From: Candidatus Margulisiibacteriota bacterium
Lineage (GTDB): Bacteria > Margulisbacteria > Riflemargulisbacteria > GWF2-35-9
Direction of reading: 5' to 3'
NCBI GenBank assembly: GCA_028715625.1
Contig: JAQURL010000020.1
Span: 1-39,591 of the forward strand
DNA length: 39,591 bases
Shown: positions 23,802 through 32,321 of the stretch, one piece after another
Numbering within the stretch: position 1 is the stretch's first letter
How the letters are laid out: each line of letters begins with the position of its first letter
Made by a program: the position numbers and the translations under genes
The notes under the pieces: generated by a model
Told to the model about the DNA's origin: nothing
The model's input: only the letters and a program-made list of their open reading frames with translations
The model's database searches: none

Positions 23802-23807
23802 ATTATA
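23802..23807 (-). promoter_or_regulatory. TATAAT -10 box of rlmI
   Basis: A consensus TATAAT on the minus strand ends 7 nt before the rlmI ATG, suggesting a leaderless mRNA. In the same 56-bp gap a TATTAT (23838-23843) lies 7 nt before the pyk ATG on the plus strand, and pyk also lacks a Shine-Dalgarno sequence. Neither has a convincing -35. Confidence 0.4.
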
Positions 23808-23850
23808 ACATCATGTACAATTAATATAACATTCTGTTATTATAAACCCG

Positions 23851-25284
23851 ATGGATATTAAAGAGTTTAATCATACAAAGATTATAGCTACTTTAGGCCC
23901 TGCCACGGAAAGCCCGGAAAAAATTCGTGAACTGATAAAGGCCGGGGTAGATGTGTTTCGTTTAAACACCTCACACGGGACCATGGAAGAACATGGCTTA
24001 AGAGTAAAAAATATCCGAAAGATTTCCGAAGAGACAGAAGAGCATTTAACTATTCTGGTAGATTTGCAAGGCCCGAAAATCAGGGTAGGAAATATGGCTG
24101 CAACGATTATGTTAAAAGATAGCGAGGAAGTAACGCTGATCTATGCCAACTCTTCAACTGACCCTAAAATTATTCCGGTTGATTACGAGGGACTTTTTGA
24201 TGGCCTGAAGCCTGGAGAGCGCATACTTTTAAATGATGGTCGGATTGAGCTGAAAATTAAAACTGTCAAAGAAAAAAGTGTTTTGGCCATTGTGATAAAC
24301 GGCGGTGAGCTATCTTCCAGAAAAGGAATTAATGTGCCAGGTGCTACCTTCCATATTCCGGCTGTTACAGAGAGGGACAAAACTTTTATTAAATTCGCCG
24401 TGGAACATAATGTGGATTACATTGCTCAATCTTTTGTGAGAACTGCGGGAGATGTACTGGAAGTCAGAAAAGAAATGGCCGCTTATCATGCTTATATTCC
24501 GGTCATCGCCAAGATAGAGAAGCCACAAGCGATTGAAAATATTGACGATATTATTAATGTCGCGGACGGCATTATGGTTGCCAGGGGAGACTTGGGTGTA
24601 GAGATGTCTCCGGAAGAGGTCCCATTGTTGCAAAAAATGATAATTCAGAAATCCAATCTGGCCATGAAACCAGTGATTGTGGCGACCCAAATGCTGGAAT
24701 CAATGATAGAAGAACCTGTGCCCACTCGGGCGGAAACCAATGATGTGGCCAACGCTATTCTGGACGGTGGTGATGCTGTAATGCTTTCTGCAGAGACAAC
24801 AGTGGGAAAGTTTCCAATAAAAGCAGTGGAAATGATGAATAAAATCGCAGCAACCATTGAGAGCAGTCCTGTTTATGAGGAAATGTATAAAATTTACGCT
24901 CAAATGGATAATCATAATAGTAAGGAACATAAAAGGGATATCCAGATTACCCGTTTATTTAATGATCTTGATATTAAGGCTATTATTGCTATAACTACCA
25001 GCGGATATACGGCACGATTGTTATCCAAAGCTAAAGTGCTGCCCCCGATCATCGCGGTTAGTAATGACCAGACGCTTTGCTGCCAGCTGAACCTGCTCTG
25101 GGGCGTTATACCCTATAAAACAAATTTGAAGCTGGAATTCAGCGAATCATTCTTGCATAGTATAACTGGCGAATTAAAAAAAGATAAACTTTTAAAAGCC
25201 AGGGATAAAGTTATAGTATTAGCTGGACTGCCTTATTTTTCTATAAATAAAACAACACATATCCGCTTTCTGGAAATAAATTAA
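23851..25284 (+). CDS. pyk: Pyruvate kinase
   Basis: The enzyme transfers phosphate from PEP to ADP, giving pyruvate and ATP in the last step of glycolysis. The 477 residues match the standard catalytic length with no extra PEP-utiliser domain. Motifs in order are TKIIATLGPAT, FRLNTSHG (usually RLNFSHG), ILVDLQGPKIR, VIAKIEKPQAIENID, GIMVARGDLGVEM and MLSAETTVGKFP. The C-terminal regulatory-type domain is present (IIAITTSGYTARLLSK). The start at 23851 has no Shine-Dalgarno sequence. It would feed pyruvate to fermentation, whose reduced ferredoxin Ech can oxidise. Confidence 0.97.
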   Translation: MDIKEFNHTKIIATLGPATESPEKIRELIKAGVDVFRLNTSHGTMEEHGLRVKNIRKISEETEEHLTILVDLQGPKIRVGNMAATIMLKDSEEVTLIYANSSTDPKIIPVDYEGLFDGLKPGERILLNDGRIELKIKTVKEKSVLAIVINGGELSSRKGINVPGATFHIPAVTERDKTFIKFAVEHNVDYIAQSFVRTAGDVLEVRKEMAAYHAYIPVIAKIEKPQAIENIDDIINVADGIMVARGDLGVEMSPEEVPLLQKMIIQKSNLAMKPVIVATQMLESMIEEPVPTRAETNDVANAILDGGDAVMLSAETTVGKFPIKAVEMMNKIAATIESSPVYEEMYKIYAQMDNHNSKEHKRDIQITRLFNDLDIKAIIAITTSGYTARLLSKAKVLPPIIAVSNDQTLCCQLNLLWGVIPYKTNLKLEFSESFLHSITGELKKDKLLKARDKVIVLAGLPYFSINKTTHIRFLEIN

Positions 25285-25303
25285 TATTTTCTAAGTAGCC
25301 ATA

Positions 25304-25333
25304 TTGAATGGACGGCTAATCCTGTGTGATAAT
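25304..25333 (+). promoter_or_regulatory. potABC promoter (TTGAAT-N18-TGtGATAAT)
   Basis: TTGAAT (25304-25309) and GATAAT (25328-25333) are spaced by 18 bp, with a TGn extended -10 directly before the second. The GTG at 25326 falls inside this element, so the ATG at 25344, 10 nt after the -10, is the more likely start of potA. Confidence 0.5.
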
Positions 25334-25343
25334 CAATAATAAG

Positions 25344-26456
25344 ATGATTGGCAGTCAGATAAGAATTGAGAAGATTAACAAATTTTTCGGTTCATTTCAG
25401 GCCTTAACCGATGTTTCTCTGGAAATTCAAAAAGGCGAATTTTTTTCGCTACTCGGACCATCAGGTTGCGGCAAGACAACTCTTTTAAGGTTAATCGCCG
25501 GGTTTGAATCGGCTTCCAGCGGACAGATTTATCTGGGTGAACAGGAAGTAGGACCAATTCCAGCTAATAAAAGACCAGTAAATACTATATTTCAGAACTA
25601 TGCTTTATTTCCGCATTTGACTGTGTTTGAAAATGTCGCCTTTTCATTGCGTTTAAAAAAAGCCGAAAAATTTTTAATTAAAGAAAAAGTCGGCAGTTAT
25701 TTGGAACTGGTGAGGTTAAAGGACCAGGGGCATAAATTCCCGGCTCAGCTTTCCGGAGGACAAAAACAGCGGGTGGCCATAGCCAGAGCGCTGATTAACG
25801 AGCCCAAAGTTTTACTTTTAGACGAGCCTTTAAGCGCCCTGGACGCAAAACTAAGGCAGCAGCTTCTGATGGACCTGGATACAATACATCATCAAGTCGG
25901 GATTACCTTTATCTATGTTACTCATGACCAACAGGAAGCGCTGGGAGTATCAGACCGTATAGCGGTTATGGACCAGGGCCAGGTCCTGCAGGTAGGCTCG
26001 TCAGCAGAAATTTATGAGCATCCGGCCAATGAGTTTGTAGCCAATTTCATCGGTGAAACCAATATTCTGGAAGGGGAAATAACAGAAGAAATTGGGAAAG
26101 GGCAATTCAAAATAAGAATCGAGGCATACGGCCTGCTTTTAGTAGAAACAAATAAGCCTTTGGAAAAGGGACAACATTTAAAAATTTCCATACGCCCTGA
26201 AAGAGTGCAAGTTTCCAAGAAGGAACAGTCTGCTGCAAACAGCAAAGCAGTAAATACGATAAATGGTCTGATAGAGGAAATTATTTATGGCGGCTACAGC
26301 AGTAAGATGTTTGTTAAAACCAAGGACAGCAAACTTTTTAAGGTAGAATATATTAACAGTCTAAGCGACGACCCCATGAGCCTGTTTCGCCGCAACGATC
26401 CGGTTTTTATATCCTGGTCGGCAGATACCGGACATATTATTGAGGTCAGAGGCTAA
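25344..26456 (+). CDS. potA: Spermidine/putrescine ABC transporter ATP-binding protein
   Basis: This is the ATPase subunit of a polyamine-type importer, about 370 residues. The Walker A is GPSGCGKTT, the ABC signature LSGGQKQR, the Walker B LLLDEPLSALDAK, and the H-loop THDQQEAL. A C-terminal TOBE domain (about 280-365) is present, with the usual PEJVQ-like strand seen as IRPERVQVS. The start at 25344 is chosen because the alternative GTG lies in the promoter. PotB begins right after the stop. Specificity for polyamines comes from the family and the PotD partner. Confidence 0.93.
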   Translation: MIGSQIRIEKINKFFGSFQALTDVSLEIQKGEFFSLLGPSGCGKTTLLRLIAGFESASSGQIYLGEQEVGPIPANKRPVNTIFQNYALFPHLTVFENVAFSLRLKKAEKFLIKEKVGSYLELVRLKDQGHKFPAQLSGGQKQRVAIARALINEPKVLLLDEPLSALDAKLRQQLLMDLDTIHHQVGITFIYVTHDQQEALGVSDRIAVMDQGQVLQVGSSAEIYEHPANEFVANFIGETNILEGEITEEIGKGQFKIRIEAYGLLLVETNKPLEKGQHLKISIRPERVQVSKKEQSAANSKAVNTINGLIEEIIYGGYSSKMFVKTKDSKLFKVEYINSLSDDPMSLFRRNDPVFISWSADTGHIIEVRG

Positions 26457-27329
26457 GTGCGTAATAAATCCGGTTATTTTTATACATTACCCCTGGTTTT
26501 GTGGTTGAGCGTATTTTTTTTAATACCGCTGGGCATAATCATGACCTATAGTTTTTTGCAAAAAGGTACTTACGGAGGAGTGTTGCTTCAATTTTCCCTG
26601 GAGGCGTATCGCTCACTGCAACGTTTTACAATTCTACAGATATTCTGGAACACACTGTATATGGCCGTGTTGGCTACAGTAATTATAATTTTTTTAGCTT
26701 TACCTGCAGCGTATTATATTGCCCGCAGCAAACATAAAAATTTTTTATTGTTCCTGATAATTATTCCTTTCTGGATAAACTTTCTAATCAGGATATATGC
26801 CTGGATTGCCATTTTGGGGAACAACGGTTTCCTTAATCAACTGATTAATAAGCTGCAAAATGAGGGTCCACCGATACAATTTTTATATAATCCCTTTGCC
26901 GTAATCATTGTTCTGGCCTACACCTATCTTCCATTCGCGATATTGCCGCTGTATTCGACAATAGAAAAATTTGATTTTTCTTTACTGGAAGCCGCCCGTG
27001 ACCTTGGGGCAACCAAGTTTGAAGCTTTCAAAAAGGTTTTGATACCTAATATTATGACCGGAGTATTTGCGGCTATATTGTTTTCCTTTATTCCGGCTTT
27101 TGGAAATTATGCTGTTCCTCAACTGGTCGGAGGGACCAGCTCCTATATGCTGGGCAACATCATTGCCAGAGAGCTTACGGTAACTCGCAACTGGCCTTTG
27201 GCAGCGGCTATGTCTACTGTATTAACCCTGATAACGATAATCGGGATAATTTTATTTATGATTCAGGGCAGGAAAACGCAACTAAAAGAAACCAGCATGG
27301 ATACAGGCAAGGGGAAAGTAAGTTTATGA
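26457..27329 (+). CDS. potB: Spermidine/putrescine ABC transporter permease
   Basis: This 290-residue inner-membrane permease has six predicted helices and the ABC coupling loop EAARDLGATKFEAFKKVLIP, typical of PotB. The start is GTG at 26457, directly after the potA stop, implying coupled translation. The end overlaps potC by 4 bp (ATGA). The N-terminal helix is preceded by the short basic segment RNKSG. Confidence 0.93.
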   Translation: MRNKSGYFYTLPLVLWLSVFFLIPLGIIMTYSFLQKGTYGGVLLQFSLEAYRSLQRFTILQIFWNTLYMAVLATVIIIFLALPAAYYIARSKHKNFLLFLIIIPFWINFLIRIYAWIAILGNNGFLNQLINKLQNEGPPIQFLYNPFAVIIVLAYTYLPFAILPLYSTIEKFDFSLLEAARDLGATKFEAFKKVLIPNIMTGVFAAILFSFIPAFGNYAVPQLVGGTSSYMLGNIIARELTVTRNWPLAAAMSTVLTLITIIGIILFMIQGRKTQLKETSMDTGKGKVSL

Positions 27330-28120
27330 GTAAACGAATAGATTTGACCAAAAGAGGGCTTTATTCAACCGGAATGTTTCTGGTGACGATAATATTTTTT
27401 TATGCGCCCTTGTTGTTACTTACGATTTTTTCCTTTAACGAATCCAAAACTATGGTCTGGAAAGGCTTTTCCTTAAAATGGTACGAAACTTTTATCTACA
27501 GCTCACCGCAATTATGGCTGGCCTTTGAAAAAAGCCTCCTTATTGCCTTATCATCGGCTTTTGTTTCTACGATTATCGGTACCCTTGGTGCTATAGGTTT
27601 GTATCGATATTCTATAAAATTTAAAAAACCCATAGAACTGATAACACTGATCCCCTTGCTGCTTCCTGAGATTATCATGGGGGTTTCTCTGCTTATTTTT
27701 TTCGCGGGGACAGGAGTAAAACTCGGACTATTTACAATTTTTCTGGCGCATACCACATTCTGTCTGCCTTTTGTTTTTTTAATCATGATGTCGCGTTTGG
27801 AAGAATTTGATCAGTCTATAATAGAGGCAGCCTATGACTTGGGCGCTATGGAAACGGATGTGCTTTTCAAAATAATACTACCAATGTCCGTGCCGGCAAT
27901 TATCGCTTCTTACCTAATAAGCATGACGCTATCACTGGAAGACTTTGTAATAACCTTTTTTGTTGCAGGGCCAGGAGCAACTACGCTGCCGCTTTATATA
28001 TATTCTATGATCCGCTTTGGGGTATCTCCGGTAATTAATGTTTTATCTGTTTTTATTATTGTGGCTTCGGTACTTCTGACCCTGCTGACCCTGCGTTTTT
28101 CCAAATATTTATTTAAATAA
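27326..28120 (+). CDS. potC: Spermidine/putrescine ABC transporter permease
   Basis: This is the second permease subunit, 264 residues, with six helices and the coupling loop EAAYDLGAMETDVLFKIILP. The SLEDFVITFFVAGPGATTLPLY segment is typical of PotC. It overlaps potB by 4 bp. The gap to potD is 76 bp and holds a separate promoter, so potD may be expressed in excess of the transporter. Confidence 0.93.
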   Translation: MSKRIDLTKRGLYSTGMFLVTIIFFYAPLLLLTIFSFNESKTMVWKGFSLKWYETFIYSSPQLWLAFEKSLLIALSSAFVSTIIGTLGAIGLYRYSIKFKKPIELITLIPLLLPEIIMGVSLLIFFAGTGVKLGLFTIFLAHTTFCLPFVFLIMMSRLEEFDQSIIEAAYDLGAMETDVLFKIILPMSVPAIIASYLISMTLSLEDFVITFFVAGPGATTLPLYIYSMIRFGVSPVINVLSVFIIVASVLLTLLTLRFSKYLFK

Positions 28121-28151
28121 AGCTCTATATTTATAATGTTTTCCGCTTGAA

Positions 28152-28180
28152 TTGGGATATTCTAATATTTATTGTATAAT
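28152..28180 (+). promoter_or_regulatory. potD promoter (TTGGGA-N17-TATAAT)
   Basis: TTGGGA (28152-28157) and a consensus TATAAT (28175-28180) are spaced by exactly 17 bp in the potC-potD gap. An imperfect inverted repeat, TCCGCTTGAA (28142-28151) and TTAAGCGGA (28181-28189), brackets the promoter and could be an operator or part of a potC terminator. GGAG lies 6 nt before the potD ATG. Confidence 0.55.
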
Positions 28181-28196
28181 TTAAGCGGAGCCTGTA

Positions 28197-29225
28197 ATGA
28201 ATAAATTCTTTTATTTGTTAGCCTTTTCCTTGATATTATTGATCCTGACTAATGTCGGCTGTAGCAAAAAAGTGCAGAACACACTATATATTTATAACTG
28301 GACTTACTACATTCCTGAAAATATTATTAAGGATTTTGAACAGAAATTTAAAGTAAAGGTTGTTTATGACGTATATTCATCCAACGAGGAGATGTTTGCC
28401 AAACTGAAAGCCGGCGGAAAAGGTTATGATCTGGTATTCCCTTCAGGTGATTTTGTGAAAATTATGATCAAGGAAAAGATGTTGGAAGCCATAGATAAAA
28501 GTAAAGTTCCCAACTTTCAATATATGGATACTCAGATCCTGAAAAAAATCAATTATGATCCGGGTTGTGCCTACAGCGTGCCTTATATGATGGGGACAGC
28601 GGGGATTGCTGTAAATAAAAAGTTCGTAAAAAATTATGAACACAGTTCCAATATTTTCAAACGAAGAGATCTTCAAGGAAAGATGACTTTGCTGGACGAT
28701 ATGCGCGAAGTTATGGGGCTAGCCTTAAAAAATCTGGGATATTCTGTAAATACTACCAACAAAGAAGAATTGGAAAAGGCCAAAACGCTTATTTTGGAGT
28801 GGAAGAAAAACATCTTGAAGTTTGACGCCGAATCTTTTGCCAAAGGGTTTGCCGCCGGTGAATTCTGGGTGGTACAGGGTTATGCTGAAAATATATACCT
28901 GGAACTGGATGAGAATCAACAACAGGACGTGGACTATTTTATCCCCAAGGAAGGATCAGCCATGTATATAGACAGTATGGTAATTTTAAAAGATGCAACA
29001 CATATAGAACTGGCTTATAAGTTTATTAACTATATTCTGGAGCCTCAGGTTTTTGCGCAGATACTGGATTATTTACGGCTTCCTGCTATTAATACCGAAG
29101 CCAGGAAATATGTAAAAAACCAGCCGCACTATCAAGTGAATGACTTAATGAATTGTGAGATCAAGGAAGACTTAGGCCAGGATGTTGAGCTTTATAACAG
29201 GATCTGGGAAGAAATACGGATGTAA
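28197..29225 (+). CDS. potD: Spermidine/putrescine-binding lipoprotein
   Basis: This 342-residue extracytoplasmic solute-binding protein delivers polyamine to PotABC. The N-terminus is a lipoprotein signal with a hydrophobic core ending in TNVGC (Cys about 22), so it should be lipid-anchored. The PotD/PotF signature YIYNWTYYIPE follows directly. Other family marks are GYDLVFPSGDF and VPYMMGTAGIAVNK. GGAG 6 nt before the ATG supports the start. Related proteins bind spermidine, putrescine or other cations, and the exact ligand is not decided here. Confidence 0.93.
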   Translation: MNKFFYLLAFSLILLILTNVGCSKKVQNTLYIYNWTYYIPENIIKDFEQKFKVKVVYDVYSSNEEMFAKLKAGGKGYDLVFPSGDFVKIMIKEKMLEAIDKSKVPNFQYMDTQILKKINYDPGCAYSVPYMMGTAGIAVNKKFVKNYEHSSNIFKRRDLQGKMTLLDDMREVMGLALKNLGYSVNTTNKEELEKAKTLILEWKKNILKFDAESFAKGFAAGEFWVVQGYAENIYLELDENQQQDVDYFIPKEGSAMYIDSMVILKDATHIELAYKFINYILEPQVFAQILDYLRLPAINTEARKYVKNQPHYQVNDLMNCEIKEDLGQDVELYNRIWEEIRM

Positions 29226-29227
29226 GT

Positions 29228-29353
29228 TTATAAGAAGGAAGGAAATACAAATTCATTAATAAATTGACGAAACGCCTTTAACATTTGGGGTTTGGCTGAA
29301 TCCATCAAGCTTTCCGAAAGATGCTGTACATCCTCTAAAATATCCAGTTCCAT
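29228..29353 (-). CDS. Possible small ORF, 41 aa, unknown
   Basis: On the minus strand an ATG at 29353 opens a 41-residue frame that starts MELDILEDVQHL and ends FVFPSFL. It is amphipathic and looks protein-like, with coding-type codon choice, and lies 55 bp after the lipoprotein gene on the same strand. The frame is open about 10 codons upstream of the ATG, and no good Shine-Dalgarno sequence is seen. It may be a real small gene or the tail of a decayed larger one. Confidence 0.3.
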   Translation of the reverse strand: MELDILEDVQHLSESLMDSAKPQMLKAFRQFINEFVFPSFL

Positions 29354-29408
29354 ATAATAAAAATATTCCCGTTTAACGGAAAATTAAACATTTTTTGAGC
29401 TAAATGGT

Positions 29409-29984
29409 TTAAGGTATAACCTTCAAATCGCTGATAAGCCATACTCCCGAACCCTTCAGGGTGGGAGAAATACTTATACCTTCAACAGCAGTGAGCGTAA
29501 ACCCGTCCATAGGTGCTTTATCCGGCTGCCAGTCCTGACGATGTTTGAATTCATTTAAAGGAATTGTGATGATTTTCCAATCCTGGAAGTTTATAGGAAC
29601 AAGCTTGATAAAACGTTCGCCGCCATTGTCGGTAATTTCTATTCGGGCAATATTACTTGAGGAATCACCTTTAATTCTAAGAACAACACTATTTTTGATA
29701 TTCCAGGAATATTTTTTGCTGAAAGATTTTCCGATGCCGCCCCAGTCTCCAAGTTTAAACGATAATTTCAGACAGGGGGAATTATCAATCATAACCTGCC
29801 CAACTTCAATAGAAGAATTTTTGCTAAAAAAAGCGGTCCATTCGGAAATATCTTTAAAATCTTCCTGATATAAAGCAACAGACTGGACTGATTCGACATT
29901 CATATTTTGAATAGTTAAAGGTTTTTGGCAGCCAGAAATAAACAATAAAGATGTCAGTAGAAAAGTGGTTAAAATTTTATACAT
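29409..29984 (-). CDS. Lipoprotein with CIA30/carbohydrate-binding-like beta domain
   Basis: The 191-residue protein has a lipoprotein signal peptide with lipobox FISGC (Cys about 19). The rest is a single beta-rich domain of the jelly-roll type seen in CIA30 and CBM-like proteins: LYQEDFKDISEWTAFFSK near the start, SVVLRIKGDSS, WKIITIPLNEF and a final GVWLISDLKVI. Such domains bind carbohydrate or act as surface adhesion modules; the ligand here is unknown. AAGGAG lies 8 nt before the ATG. It diverges from the TolC-type export operon, so it may be a cell-envelope accessory to that system, though nothing proves this. Confidence 0.75.
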   Translation of the reverse strand: MYKILTTFLLTSLLFISGCQKPLTIQNMNVESVQSVALYQEDFKDISEWTAFFSKNSSIEVGQVMIDNSPCLKLSFKLGDWGGIGKSFSKKYSWNIKNSVVLRIKGDSSSNIARIEITDNGGERFIKLVPINFQDWKIITIPLNEFKHRQDWQPDKAPMDGFTLTAVEGISISPTLKGSGVWLISDLKVIP

Positions 29985-30021
29985 AAGTTCAGCTCCTTGT
30001 ACCTTTAGTTTTATCAGCCAG

Positions 30022-30030
30022 ATTATAGCA
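30022..30030 (-). promoter_or_regulatory. Extended -10 (TGCTATAAT) of the lipoprotein gene
   Basis: On the minus strand TGC precedes a consensus TATAAT (30027-30022). The implied leader of about 30 nt contains AAGGAG 8 nt before the ATG, so this gene, unlike its neighbours, has a normal leader. Confidence 0.45.
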
Positions 30031-30065
30031 AATACAGTATATATTTAAAATATCAAATATAAATG

Positions 30066-30094
30066 TTGTTATCCATGGAACTAAGAGCTAGAAT
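30066..30094 (+). promoter_or_regulatory. Promoter of the TolC-MacA-MacB-like operon (TTGTTA-N17-TAGAAT)
   Basis: TTGTTA (30066-30071) and TAGAAT (30089-30094) are spaced by 17 bp. The ATG of the TolC-like gene is 18 nt after the -10, giving a leader of about 12 nt with no Shine-Dalgarno sequence. Confidence 0.45.
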
Positions 30095-30112
30095 TAATTG
30101 TAAAACAAACAG

Positions 30113-31354
30113 ATGCAAAGATACAGAACTATTTTTTTAGCCTTTATTATGCTGGGAATAGGATTTTCACAAACATTAACGTGGGAAGACTGTGTGAAAA
30201 GCAGTGTTAAATATAACTCCGATTTAATTATTGCCAGAGAAAAAATAAAGCAAAGTCAGCTTAATGAAAAATCAGCAGAAAGTGATTTATTACCTCAACT
30301 CGGAAGCACTTTTTCAGTAAAACGTTCTAAATCCACCCTGGGTACGCAGGATAATTTTTCTGGCCAATTAAGTATAAGCCAGTTACTTTTTGACTGGGGT
30401 AAAACATCTTATAACCTGGAGAAAGCTCAAAGGAGCACAATGTTTTATAAATACAGCTACGTTTATAATTCAGCCAGTACGCGTTCTGATTTGCGTAAAG
30501 CTTTCATTAACCTGCTTAATTATCAGGAACAACTGAAGCTAAACAGTTCTATAGAAGCCAGCAGAAAAAAGCAGTATGAGTTGATTACCTTGCGTTATGA
30601 ATCCGGGCGTGAACATCGCGGGGCACTGCTGACAGCACAGGCTGATTTGAGCCAGGCAACTGCGGCTGTTCAGGCAACAATAAGAAATCTGGGGTTGGCA
30701 CAACAAAAGTTAGCCTTGGAAATGGGGCTGGATAGCTGGAATGAACTTGAAGCAACGGGGAATTTTATAGTGCAAAATTATGAAGCTGTGGATTTTGAAA
30801 AGATTGCAAAAGAGCATCCGAACTTGCTGCAATATGAGTGGGATAGGAAAAGCAAAGAATCAAGCCTGGAAGCAGCCAGAGCCGGAGAGTTGCCTTATAT
30901 TTATGCCAGCTTGAGTTATGGTCTTAACGATAATCAGTTCTTTCCCCAGAATGACAGCTGGTCTATGGGCATCAATGCGTCCTATACTATATGGGACTGG
31001 GGCAGCCTTGCTTCTCAAACAGGAATTGCGCAGTCGCAGTATGATCAAGCAGTGGAATATGAGAAAAGTGTATATAAAAATGTTTTATATAACCTCAAGG
31101 AAGCATGGATAAATCTGATCAATGCACGGGATAATGTGGATATAAGCAAAAAATATCTGGAAGCCAGCGATGTGAGATCACAAATCGCTGACGTTCAGTA
31201 TTCCACAGGGCAAATTGGTTATGACAACTGGATTTTAATCATTAACGATAATATTAATATGAAAAAAAATTATCTTTCCGCAGAAGCCGGCCTTTTGACT
31301 GCCGAGGCGGCATGGATTATGGCTAAAGGAGGAACACTGGAAAATGAAGAATAA
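30113..31354 (+). CDS. TolC-family outer membrane efflux protein
   Basis: This 413-residue outer-membrane channel subunit starts with a signal peptide (about 1-20, ending near GIGFSQ). Two OEP repeats of long amphipathic helices and short beta segments follow, rich in Ala, Gln and Tyr (for example YESGREHRGALLTAQADLSQA and its counterpart YSTGQIGYDNWILIIND). It would form the periplasm-spanning exit duct of a tripartite exporter. Its end overlaps the adaptor gene by 11 bp, and the ABC component follows. The substrate is unknown. Confidence 0.88.
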   Translation: MQRYRTIFLAFIMLGIGFSQTLTWEDCVKSSVKYNSDLIIAREKIKQSQLNEKSAESDLLPQLGSTFSVKRSKSTLGTQDNFSGQLSISQLLFDWGKTSYNLEKAQRSTMFYKYSYVYNSASTRSDLRKAFINLLNYQEQLKLNSSIEASRKKQYELITLRYESGREHRGALLTAQADLSQATAAVQATIRNLGLAQQKLALEMGLDSWNELEATGNFIVQNYEAVDFEKIAKEHPNLLQYEWDRKSKESSLEAARAGELPYIYASLSYGLNDNQFFPQNDSWSMGINASYTIWDWGSLASQTGIAQSQYDQAVEYEKSVYKNVLYNLKEAWINLINARDNVDISKKYLEASDVRSQIADVQYSTGQIGYDNWILIINDNINMKKNYLSAEAGLLTAEAAWIMAKGGTLENEE

Positions 31355-32318
31355 AAAATGGATTGTCGTGCTTATCAGTATAATTGTTGTTGTGGCTGGC
31401 GGATATTATGTCTATAAAACAAAAATACAGAAACCTAAAACCGATTATCAGATCAGTTATATTAAACCTGCTTATAATGATATGCTTATTTATGTTTCAA
31501 CAACAGGCATGGTACAACCGGAAGACCGGATTGTTATAAAACCGGATATTCCCGGAAGAATAGATAAAGTGCAGGTAAAAGAAGGCCAGCATGTACAAAG
31601 CGGTCAGACTCTTATTCTTATGAGCTCGACAGACAGGGCGTCTCTGCTGGATGCAGCAAAATTAAAAGGCAGCAGTGTATATAAGTATTGGGAAGATGTT
31701 TATAAACCGATTCCTTTGCTAGCTCCTATAAACGGGGAGGTAATCGCTGTTAACTTCAATGCCGGCCAGGCCGTGGGGCTTTCCGATGAACTTATTGTTT
31801 TATCTGATCATTTGATTGTAAAAGCACAGGTTGATGAAACAGATATCGGCAAAATTAAACTAGGACAAAAAACCAATATTTATCTGGATGCTTACCCGAA
31901 CGATATTGTTACAGGTAAAGTAATACATATTTCTTATGAATCAACAGTTGTTAATAATGTCACAATTTATGAGGTTGAAATAATTCTGGATAAAACCCCG
32001 GCATTCTTCCGTTCGGGAATGAGTGCCAACATCAATATCCTGGTTAAAGACAAAAAACACGTTCTGACCCTCCCCTTAACCGCTATACAAGAGGAAGGTA
32101 ATAAAAAATTTGTATTGGTGCAAAATGGGAAAAATCCAGCTGAAAAAGTACGAATAAAGATAGGTCTTATGGATGACACAAAAGCGGAAATTATTTCAGG
32201 ACTTAATGAAAACAATCAGATAGAAATAAAAACTAAAAAATATAACAGTAAAAAGAAGGTTAACGGCAGCCCACTGTCAATTAAACGTCCTGGCGGCGCT
32301 GGCAGCAAAGCCCATTAA
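31344..32318 (+). CDS. HlyD/MacA-family periplasmic adaptor, hairpin-less
   Basis: The 324-residue membrane-fusion protein has an N-terminal anchor helix (about 5-22), a lipoyl (biotinyl-like) half with IDKVQVKEGQHVQSGQTLIL, a second lipoyl half with LLAPINGEVIAVNFNAGQ, then the beta-barrel and membrane-proximal domains. Only about 25-30 residues separate the two lipoyl halves, where MacA-type adaptors carry an alpha-helical hairpin of roughly 60-100 residues that reaches TolC. The frame is intact, so this is a natural short form rather than a broken gene. It lies between the TolC-like and MacB-like genes and overlaps the former by 11 bp. Confidence 0.88.
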   Translation: MKNKKWIVVLISIIVVVAGGYYVYKTKIQKPKTDYQISYIKPAYNDMLIYVSTTGMVQPEDRIVIKPDIPGRIDKVQVKEGQHVQSGQTLILMSSTDRASLLDAAKLKGSSVYKYWEDVYKPIPLLAPINGEVIAVNFNAGQAVGLSDELIVLSDHLIVKAQVDETDIGKIKLGQKTNIYLDAYPNDIVTGKVIHISYESTVVNNVTIYEVEIILDKTPAFFRSGMSANINILVKDKKHVLTLPLTAIQEEGNKKFVLVQNGKNPAEKVRIKIGLMDDTKAEIISGLNENNQIEIKTKKYNSKKKVNGSPLSIKRPGGAGSKAH

Positions 32319-32321
32319 TTT

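Noticed and set aside
25326-25343. GTG start for potA at 25326
   Set aside because: The codon lies within a probable extended -10 element; the ATG at 25344 fits the family N-terminus.
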